NCBI GenBank assembly: GCA_028818385.1
Contig: JAPPNY010000256.1
Location: 1 to 7,624 of the forward strand
DNA: 7,624 bases
Reading direction: 5' to 3'
Origin: Spirochaetaceae bacterium
GTDB lineage: Bacteria; Spirochaetota; Spirochaetia; SZUA-6; Bin103
The position numbers and the translations under genes were made by a program. This document shows, piece after piece, positions 1 through 5,042 of the stretch. Position 1 is the first letter of the stretch. The number at the start of each line of letters is the position of its first letter. A model generated the notes under the pieces. It saw nothing but the letters and a program-made list of their open reading frames with translations. It searched no databases and was not told the DNA's origin.

Positions 1-158
1 TGATAAGCGGGCGGAGGGCGTACCGGACTCACGGCAGGGGTTACATGCTCGTCCGCCACAACCAGGGCCACACCTGGCAGGCGAGGGACACCTACTTTCT
101 CAAGCAGGCGGACGAGGTGCGCGAAGGCTGCGACCTCGCATTCGCGGGAGTGATCTAG
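1..158 (+). CDS. 3' end of an unrecognised reading frame (partial)
   Basis: The frame is open from the left edge to a TAG at 156-158. It reads about 51 residues, ending with a stretch around TWQARDTYFLKQADEV and then FAGVI. An internal ATG at 45 gives a 37-residue version, with AGGGG (36-40) as a possible ribosome site only 4 bases upstream. From the ATG on, nearly all codons end in G or C, which is what a real gene in this DNA should show, so I read it as the C-terminus of a gene that begins outside the window. I do not recognise a family, and there is no membrane segment or signal peptide in the visible part. It could instead be a gene remnant, because the DNA that follows is degenerate. 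The other frame has TGA and TAA at 1-6, which may end an upstream gene. Confidence 0.4.
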   Translation, partial: ISGRRAYRTHGRGYMLVRHNQGHTWQARDTYFLKQADEVREGCDLAFAGVI

Positions 159-459
159 GGCATGTTCCCTCTGTCCGGCTGCGGGCGTGATACTATTAAC
201 ATATAGAATCATTGTATGACCAATACACATTTGCTGTAACTGCTCCCACACAGCAAGCAAGTCAAGATCTTCGAGCCAGACCCCCTGGCATCCTGGACTT
301 AGCCGAATAGGACTGCAAATGGTGCCCGCTGCCCGAGCATCTTGGTAACTGGACACCGTGTACACCCGCATGAATCGCTGAGCCGATAACGGAGTTCTAG
401 ACCGGGTGTTCAACCGCCTCCAATAGCACCTAATGATCCGTACCAAAGGAAATATCGCC
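159..459. other. Non-coding, partly AT-rich gap
   Basis: I find no credible gene in these 300 bases. Bases 181-240 hold only 22 G/C in 60, far below the rest of the window, with an AT-rich patch around 190-230. A short inverted repeat, TTGCTGT (231-237) and ACAGCAA (250-256) with a 12-base loop, could form a weak hairpin but has no T-tract. TTAACA at 196-201 resembles a -35 box, but no -10 box sits at the right distance. The base composition suggests decayed or transferred DNA rather than a compact promoter region. Confidence 0.5.
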
Positions 460-744
460 ATGAGAGTCACCGGGAACCCGGGGCGATTCATCAAGCCCCA
501 CACGAATGGGAGGACAACTACTACCATCACACGGCCGCACAAACCGAGTGTCCAGCCCACAGGGGGAACTCCAGACCTTGAGCCTGGACGTAACCAACAT
601 CCGGGTCAGATCACTGTCAAGTTCTCAAGTACCCCGACGGCTGGTACGTAGTCCGCACCAAGGAGCGAGCCGTATCGCGCTAGCACATCAGCCTCGACTT
701 CACCGGCAAGCCCCGTCGGCAACGGTCACGCCCGCACACTTGCT
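460..744 (+). pseudogene. Probable decayed small gene, unrecognised
   Basis: An ATG at 460 preceded by AAAGGA (445-450, spacing 9) opens a frame starting MRVTGNPGRFIKPH, with mostly G/C-ending codons at first. That frame runs to a stop at 649-651. Near 622-626 the protein-like signal jumps frame: the first frame reads ITVKF, and the next frame then reads LKYPDGWYVVRTKERAVSR to a TAG at 681-683. After the stop the same frame continues as HISLDFTGKPRRQRSRP, again with mostly G/C third positions. The simplest reading is one small gene broken by at least one frameshift and one stop, directly upstream of the pyruvyl transferase. I do not recognise the family. The alternative is chance open frames; the middle part (about 510-600) has poor codon bias. 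Confidence 0.35.
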
Positions 745-1914
745 ATGGCCCTGAGGATCGCCCTTTCCGGCTGGTACGGGTCGGACAACCTGGGAGATGA
801 GATGATCCTGAGTTGCATGACCGCCGCCCTGCGCGCCCGGGGGGTGGAACCGGTAGCGGTGTCGACCGATCCCGAGCGGACTGCCGCCGTCCATGGCGTC
901 GAGGCAGTGCGTCACCGCTCGCCCTTTGGCAGCGCGGCGCTGCGCCGGTCGCTGCGCCGGTCGGACGCCATGGTCCTCTCCGGAGGCGTGGTGCAGTCGG
1001 AGACGTCACCGTGGAACATGTGGTTTCACATGTCACGCCTTCGCGCCTTCAGGCGGTCGGCGTCGGGCACCCGCCGACGAGGGCGGGCCGTGGTCGCAGC
1101 CATCGGCCTGGGAGTGGGACACGTCCGGGGCGCCGGCGACCGGCGGCTGGCGGTCTCGGAGATGCGCCGGGCCTGTCACGTCGTGACGAGAGACGCCGCC
1201 TCCGCTCAGCGCCTGAGCGGCTGGGGTGTGCCCGACGTGGCGATCGGCGCCGACCCGGTGCTCGCCGGGAACGCCGCGCTCGTTTCGAGCCGGGCGGGTG
1301 CGACCCGACCGCCGGACTCGACGCTCTCTCGGAGCGATTCCGAGGACAGTATCTGCGTGATCCTGCGCCCGCCGAATCGGCGAGGCATCCGCACCGCTGC
1401 GGCGAAGACCCGCACGTCCTGGCAGCCATGGATAGGGCAGCTCGCGCTCTCGCTGGACGCGCTGGCCAAGCGGAGCGGCATGACGCTACGCCTGCTGCCG
1501 TTTCAGCCCAGCCAGGACACCCCCATGCTCGTGGCGCTGCGACAGAGGATGAGAACGGACACTGAGCTGGTCATCCCGAACGTCGGCAACGTGCTGGCCG
1601 AGGTCGCCCAGAGTCGCTTGGTGGTCACCATGCGCTATCACGGCGCTATCGCAGCCCTGCTCAACGATCAGGCGGCGGTGCTCCTGGACTACTCTCCGAA
1701 AATGAGATCGCTCGCCGCCGAAGGCGGAGGCTGGGCTTCGCTCGTCGACCTGGCTCCGCTAGACGCCGGGCGCTTCGAGCCCCACACGCTGATTGGCGCG
1801 GCTGACGACGCTCAGGCCAAGTCGCACCGGACAGCCGAGGCGCGTGGCCTGCTGCGTGCGCGCCTGAAGGTCAACGACGCCGCGCTCGACGATCTGCTCG
1901 ATCTGATCCAGTGA
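745..1914 (+). CDS. csaB: CsaB-like polysaccharide pyruvyl transferase
   Basis: This 389-residue protein belongs to the polysaccharide pyruvyl transferase family. Those enzymes move pyruvate from phosphoenolpyruvate onto a sugar of a cell-surface polymer as a ketal; CsaB does this on the secondary wall polymer that holds SLH-domain S-layer proteins. Visible family motifs are GWYGSDNLGDE (9-19), SGGVVQ (79-84), VTRD (147-150), GADPVL (168-173), ILRPP (206-210), LPFQPSQD (251-258) and the conserved MRYHG (296-300), which carries the Arg and His of the usual MR-L-H motif. There is no signal peptide or membrane helix, so it should act in the cytoplasm or at the inner face. The length fits the family. 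The ATG at 745 is chosen because the N-terminal strand and glycine motif begin right after it; no clear Shine-Dalgarno site precedes it. A variable Ser/Arg-rich linker lies near 180-200. The acceptor sugar cannot be read from the sequence. Confidence 0.88.
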   Translation: MALRIALSGWYGSDNLGDEMILSCMTAALRARGVEPVAVSTDPERTAAVHGVEAVRHRSPFGSAALRRSLRRSDAMVLSGGVVQSETSPWNMWFHMSRLRAFRRSASGTRRRGRAVVAAIGLGVGHVRGAGDRRLAVSEMRRACHVVTRDAASAQRLSGWGVPDVAIGADPVLAGNAALVSSRAGATRPPDSTLSRSDSEDSICVILRPPNRRGIRTAAAKTRTSWQPWIGQLALSLDALAKRSGMTLRLLPFQPSQDTPMLVALRQRMRTDTELVIPNVGNVLAEVAQSRLVVTMRYHGAIAALLNDQAAVLLDYSPKMRSLAAEGGGWASLVDLAPLDAGRFEPHTLIGAADDAQAKSHRTAEARGLLRARLKVNDAALDDLLDLIQ

Positions 1915-2036
1915 CCTGCTGACGGAGCGTCGAGTCAAGTTGAGCCAGTCTCGGCAGCCCCTCCGACCCGTCGCCCCGGCCGCTCGAATGAGACGCGCCA
2001 AACCCGGCGGCTCCTGTCCCGGCCCGGCGTCGCAAC

Positions 2037-2052
2037 TACCCGCGGGTATCTT
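2037..2052 (+). promoter_or_regulatory. Candidate promoter with overlapping palindrome
   Basis: TATCTT at 2047-2052 fits a TAnnnT -10 box 12 bases before the ATG at 2065, which would give a leader of only a few bases. No good -35 box is visible. A perfect 12-bp palindrome, TACCCGCGGGTA (2037-2048), overlaps the start of the -10 box and could be an operator. The 150-base gap after the pyruvyl transferase makes a separate promoter for the membrane protein and epimerase pair plausible. A palindrome of this length is expected by chance about once or twice in a window this size. Confidence 0.3.
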
Positions 2053-2064
2053 GCTGCTAGCCAG

Positions 2065-3039
2065 ATGACAGGCCGCCCGTGGCAGCGACGCCTTCTGAAG
2101 TGGCTGAGGATTGCATACCTCGCCCTGCTCGCGGCCGCCGTGCCCGTGCTGGTGCTGGCGCGCCCGGACGAAGTGGCCGACCTTCTCCGAGACCTCGCGG
2201 GCGCAAGGCATCTGCTCGTGGCGGCGTCGTTCGCGGCAGGGTTCCTGCTGATAGGACTGAGTGCCTACTTCTGGCTCGTAAGCCTGCGCATACTCGGCCG
2301 GCGTCCGCTCTTCCTCGATCTGACCGTCACCGCGGCTCGTTCCCTTCCGGCCAGGTACGTGCCGCTCATGGTCACGTTCGCCATCAGCCGCGTGGCTCTG
2401 ATGCGGCGCCGCGGCATTCCGGGGCCGCCTCTAGCCATTACCGCTGCGCTCGAGATGTCGGTGAGCCTCGCCGTCTCGGTGGCTTATGGCCTGATACTGC
2501 TCGGCTGGGCCGGCGGGCTGCCCGGAGGCCTGGCAATCCCGATCGTCGCCGCGGTCGGGGTGATCGTGGCCGCCTCGCCATCGGTGGCGGGACGTGCCGT
2601 CGCGGCGGTGGCTCGGCGACGCGGCCTGGACAGCCTGGCCCCGGTCAGCGGGTTCACATGGCCGGGCTACCTGCACATGATCACGGCATCGGCCTGCTAC
2701 TGGACCTGCGCAGCCGCCGTGTTCTGCCTGTACATGCGCGCATTCGAGTCCGCCGACGGGTTCGGGACGGCGCGCCTCGCCGGTGCCTTCGTGCTCACCT
2801 GGGGAGGGCTGCGTTTCCTCTCTGTGATCGCGCCCCATGGAATCGGCGTGGTGGAGGTGACCCTCCCGTCACTGCTCGGTGCAACCGATCCCCTGGCTCT
2901 CGGCATATTGATATTCGGCTTCAGGCTGGTGTTGCTGCTGCGCGACCTGCTGGCCGCGGCCGCTTCCGAGCTCCTCTCGGCGAGGCGCATGACGGTCGAG
3001 GAGGGTCGGGTGAAGCGGTTGGAGAGCACCGAGCCGTGA
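2065..3039 (+). CDS. Flippase-like integral membrane protein (YbhN/AglD2, LPG-synthase TM family)
   Basis: This 324-residue protein has the layout of the lysylphosphatidylglycerol synthase transmembrane / UPF0104 family. Hydrophobic segments lie near 16-32, 49-77, 97-112, 122-148, 153-172, 204-224, 238-256 and 272-297. The family hallmark, a Pro/Gly-rich turn followed by Glu, is seen as SVIAPHGIGVVE (253-264). It lacks the soluble C-terminal domain of true MprF and ends in a charged tail. Family members are often found beside polyprenol-linked glycan genes and are suspected to move or handle lipid-linked substrates, but the exact role is not settled. Here the stop codon overlaps the GTG start of the epimerase, so the two are probably translated as a coupled pair. 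The ATG at 2065 has no clear Shine-Dalgarno site but sits just after a candidate -10 box. A membrane role is well supported; substrate movement is inference. Confidence 0.85.
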   Translation: MTGRPWQRRLLKWLRIAYLALLAAAVPVLVLARPDEVADLLRDLAGARHLLVAASFAAGFLLIGLSAYFWLVSLRILGRRPLFLDLTVTAARSLPARYVPLMVTFAISRVALMRRRGIPGPPLAITAALEMSVSLAVSVAYGLILLGWAGGLPGGLAIPIVAAVGVIVAASPSVAGRAVAAVARRRGLDSLAPVSGFTWPGYLHMITASACYWTCAAAVFCLYMRAFESADGFGTARLAGAFVLTWGGLRFLSVIAPHGIGVVEVTLPSLLGATDPLALGILIFGFRLVLLLRDLLAAAASELLSARRMTVEEGRVKRLESTEP

Positions 3040-4190
3040 TCCACGTCTTCGTCGGCACCCGAGCCGAGTACATCAAGATGGCGCCGCTGATGTGGCGCAT
3101 GGAGGCAGCCGCCCTCCCCTACCGGCTGATCGACTCCGGCCAGCACGCCGACCGGTCGGAGTCGTTCCGGGCTGAACTGGGCTTGCGGGAGCCCGACTTC
3201 GCCATGGGAGGCACGCGCAGCGTCAACTCGGTGGCTGCGGCTCTGTGGTGGGCGGCAGGACTCGGTCGCAAGCTGGTGCTGCCCCGGCGGCTCGATCGAA
3301 CCGTCTTCGGCGGGCGCCGGGGGATCTGCGTGGTTCACGGCGACACGCCGACGACGCTGATCGGCGCGCTCATGGCGAAGCGCGCCGGGCTGGCACTGGC
3401 GCATGTGGAGGCGGGCCTTCGCAGCCATCGGTGGCTGCACCCCTTTCCGGAGGAGATCATCCGGGTTGCCGTCGACCGGCTCGCCGACCTGCTCTTCGCG
3501 CCTGACGACACGGCAGCCGAGGAGCTGCGCAAGCGCGGCGTGAGAGGGCGGATCATCACCGGATCCTCCAACACGGTCAGCGATGCGCTCCGCGATGCCC
3601 TGGCGCCCGGCGCCGCAGGTGCGACGCCGTCTACGACCGGCATGTCGGGAGGCACTCGCCCGGGCGAATATCCACGCCGGACACGCCCTGCCGTGGTGAC
3701 CATGCACCGAGTGGAGAACCTGTACCGGCGGCAGCGGAGACAGGCGCTGGTACAGACGATCACGCGGCTGGTGCAGACGACCCCGGTGCGTTGGTACGTG
3801 CACGAGCCCACCCGGCGGGCGCTCGGATCGGCAGGTCAAGCGGGCCTGGAAGCCTCCGGCGTGGAGCTTGTGCCGATGGTCCCGTACGACGAGTTCGTCA
3901 GGGCGCTCGCACGGGCACCGTTCGCCATCACCGACGGCGGCTCCATCCAGGAGGAGTGCGCTCTTCTGGGCGTACCTGTGCTGCTGTGGCGAAACCGGAC
4001 CGACCGACCCGACGGCCTCGGTGAGAATGCCATGCTGAGCCGCTATGACCCCGCGGCGGTGGAGGCGTTCCTGGCAGACCCCGAACGCTGGCGACGGGAT
4101 CCCCGGCTGCCGGAGTCGAGCCCGTCTCAGGAAATTCTCGAAGTTCTGGCCGAATGGGTGGACGGCCGAGGCGATCACGGGAACGGCTGA
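3036..4190 (+). CDS. wecB: UDP-GlcNAc 2-epimerase-like protein (WecB/MnaA family)
   Basis: This 384-residue protein matches the non-hydrolysing UDP-N-acetylglucosamine 2-epimerase family, which converts UDP-GlcNAc to UDP-ManNAc in the cytoplasm. The reading frame is open far upstream, but homology starts at GTG 3036: residues 5-18 read FVGTRAEYIKMAPL, like the family's GTRPE-IKMAP. The GTG overlaps the previous stop by 4 bases (GTGA), with GGAG at 3021-3024 as a possible ribosome site. Residues matching the Escherichia coli catalytic set are D103 (VHGDT), E125 (HVEAGLR), E139 (PFPEE) and H224 (MHRVEN). The UDP-binding segment near the C-terminus reads TDGGSIQEE (299-307) instead of the common TDSGGIQEE, so the Ser has moved within the loop. 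GTRPE is GTRAE here. Length is typical. Next to a pyruvyl transferase, it probably supplies ManNAc or a derivative for the same polymer. A related epimerase on another UDP-sugar remains possible. Confidence 0.87.
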   Translation: MIHVFVGTRAEYIKMAPLMWRMEAAALPYRLIDSGQHADRSESFRAELGLREPDFAMGGTRSVNSVAAALWWAAGLGRKLVLPRRLDRTVFGGRRGICVVHGDTPTTLIGALMAKRAGLALAHVEAGLRSHRWLHPFPEEIIRVAVDRLADLLFAPDDTAAEELRKRGVRGRIITGSSNTVSDALRDALAPGAAGATPSTTGMSGGTRPGEYPRRTRPAVVTMHRVENLYRRQRRQALVQTITRLVQTTPVRWYVHEPTRRALGSAGQAGLEASGVELVPMVPYDEFVRALARAPFAITDGGSIQEECALLGVPVLLWRNRTDRPDGLGENAMLSRYDPAAVEAFLADPERWRRDPRLPESSPSQEILEVLAEWVDGRGDHGNG

Positions 4191-4207
4191 GGCTGCCGGA
4201 GCCGGGG

Positions 4208-4230
4208 GCGGGTCGGATCGCCCAACCCGC
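4208..4230. terminator. Weak hairpin between convergent genes
   Basis: In the 60 bases between the epimerase stop and the glycosyltransferase stop, GCGGGT (4208-4213) can pair with ACCCGC (4225-4230) around an 11-base loop. A competing 5-bp stem, GGGCG/CGCCC (4206-4210 and 4219-4223), overlaps it. There is no T-tract on either strand, so intrinsic termination is uncertain. The position between converging genes is the main support. Confidence 0.25.
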
Positions 4231-4250
4231 GAAGCGTCGGAGCGGCCCGG

Positions 4251-4976
4251 TCAGGCGCGCCTCCCGAGTTTGCGGACACGTACGGAGATCCCGTAGCGAA
4301 CGATGCACACGAAGGCGGCGATGCCGTCCTTCCATGTGATCTTCTTGCCTTCGGCGTAGTTCCGGCTCGTATAGGAGACCCCGGTCTCCCAGATGCGCCA
4401 ACCGCCGGCCGCCACCTTCGCCGTGATCTCCGTGTCAATCCCGAAGCGGTTCTCGCGCAGGTCGAAGGATCGTATGACCTCGAGGCGGAACGCCTTGTAG
4501 CAGGTCGCCATGTCTGACAGGCGCACGCCGGTGAGCATGTTCGACAGCAGGGTCAGCACTCGGTTGGCGACCATGTGCCAGAAGTACGGCACCCTATGCG
4601 ACGGGCCCTCCTGCATGCGGACTCCGTACACCACGTCGGCGTCCCCGCGCACCAGGGGCGCCATCAGCGCGTCCCAGTCACCGGGGTCGTACTCGAGGTC
4701 GGCGTCCTGGATCACCACGAATTCGCAACTTGCCTCGCCGAAACCCAGCCGCACCGCGGCACCCTTGCCGCGGTTCTCGGGATGTCGCAAGACCGTGACA
4801 CGAGGGTCTTCGTATTGGGACAGCCGGTCCTGCGTTCCGTCGGTCGAACCGTCGTCGACCACTATCAACTCACCGGTGAAGGGACTGGCAAGCACCCTGG
4901 AGACGATCTCGTCGATGGTAGCGACCTCGTTGTAGCAGGGCATTACCACCGATAGGCACCCGTCTGAGGCACTCAC
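4251..4976 (-). CDS. Family 2 glycosyltransferase, DPM1-like polyprenyl-phosphate sugar synthase
   Basis: This 241-residue protein is a compact GT-A enzyme of glycosyltransferase family 2, close to dolichol-/polyprenol-phosphate mannose or glucose synthases. Motifs are VVMPCYNE (10-17), the nucleotide-binding VVDDGSTDGT (39-48), NRGKGAAVRLG (68-78), the metal-binding QDADLEYDP (90-98), LSDMATCYKAFR (153-164), and a C-terminal EGKKITWKDG (209-218) typical of DPM1-type enzymes. No C-terminal membrane helices follow, so it is the soluble or peripheral form working at the inner membrane face. The frame is open upstream to 5333, but GTG at 4976-4974 is chosen because the GT2 fold begins six residues later and a TAGGCT -10 box sits exactly 7 bases upstream, as for a leaderless message. 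It is divergent from a GT-C membrane glycosyltransferase, which would use polyprenyl-phosphate sugars. Whether the sugar is mannose, glucose or another hexose cannot be read. Confidence 0.9.
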   Translation of the reverse strand: MSASDGCLSVVMPCYNEVATIDEIVSRVLASPFTGELIVVDDGSTDGTQDRLSQYEDPRVTVLRHPENRGKGAAVRLGFGEASCEFVVIQDADLEYDPGDWDALMAPLVRGDADVVYGVRMQEGPSHRVPYFWHMVANRVLTLLSNMLTGVRLSDMATCYKAFRLEVIRSFDLRENRFGIDTEITAKVAAGGWRIWETGVSYTSRNYAEGKKITWKDGIAAFVCIVRYGISVRVRKLGRRA

Positions 4977-4989
4977 GCGGCGTAGCCTA
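4977..4989 (-). promoter_or_regulatory. Leaderless-type promoter for the DPM1-like gene
   Basis: Reading the - strand, TAGGCT (4989-4984) is followed by 7 bases and then the GTG start at 4976. In actinobacteria a TAnnnT box about 7 bases before the transcription start is usual, so the message would begin at or next to the start codon with no 5' leader. This also explains the missing Shine-Dalgarno site. No convincing -35 hexamer is visible at 16-18 bases. Confidence 0.5.
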
Positions 4990-5005
4990 GCATTCCCCAG
5001 CCTGT

Positions 5006-5011
5006 TAGGGT
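5006..5011 (+). promoter_or_regulatory. Candidate -10 box for the GT-C gene
   Basis: TAGGGT (5006-5011) fits a TAnnnT -10 box and would start transcription near 5018, leaving a leader of about 25 bases that contains the ribosome site. No clear -35 box is seen. It lies only 16 bases from the oppositely directed TAGGCT box, so the two promoters must share or compete for polymerase. Confidence 0.35.
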
Positions 5012-5030
5012 CGCCCCGGTTGACCGCCGG

Positions 5031-5036
5031 GGAGGG
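5031..5036 (+). promoter_or_regulatory. Ribosome binding site that fixes a TTG start
   Basis: GGAGGG at 5031-5036 lies 6 bases before TTG at 5043. It is the strongest Shine-Dalgarno match I found in the window and supports TTG as the start of the GT-C membrane protein. Confidence 0.65.
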
Positions 5037-5042
5037 CCCGAG

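Noticed and set aside
231..256. TTGCTGT/ACAGCAA inverted repeat as a terminator
   Set aside because: The stem is only 7 bp with a 12-base loop, has no T-tract, and lies about 70 bases past the nearest stop. It is too weak to call.
400..432. Possible tRNA T-arm or attachment site (GTTCAACC)
   Set aside because: The bases around it do not form a five-pair T-stem, and no anticodon or acceptor arm can be folded nearby.
1759..2211. Open frame on the - strand across the gap between the first two intact genes
   Set aside because: It runs antisense over two real genes, lacks motifs and has no ribosome site. It appears to be a GC-rich shadow.
2079..3035. Upstream extension of the epimerase frame to 2079
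   Set aside because: The extension overlaps the flippase-like gene in another frame and is Arg/Pro-rich and disordered. Family homology begins exactly at the GTG at 3036.
2697..4178. Long open frame on the - strand (493 residues)
   Set aside because: It lies opposite the epimerase and the end of the membrane protein, both of which show clear family motifs. Its sequence is Arg/Pro/His-rich with no recognisable fold, as expected for an antisense shadow in GC-rich DNA.
4855..4865. Second copy of the GTGGTC/GACCAC palindrome arm
   Set aside because: Only GACCACTA matches, without the rest of the arm or a partner arm; this is within chance.
5020..5025. TTGACC as a -35 box on the + strand
   Set aside because: A matching -10 would fall on the start codon region at 5043-5048, where no TAnnnT box exists.
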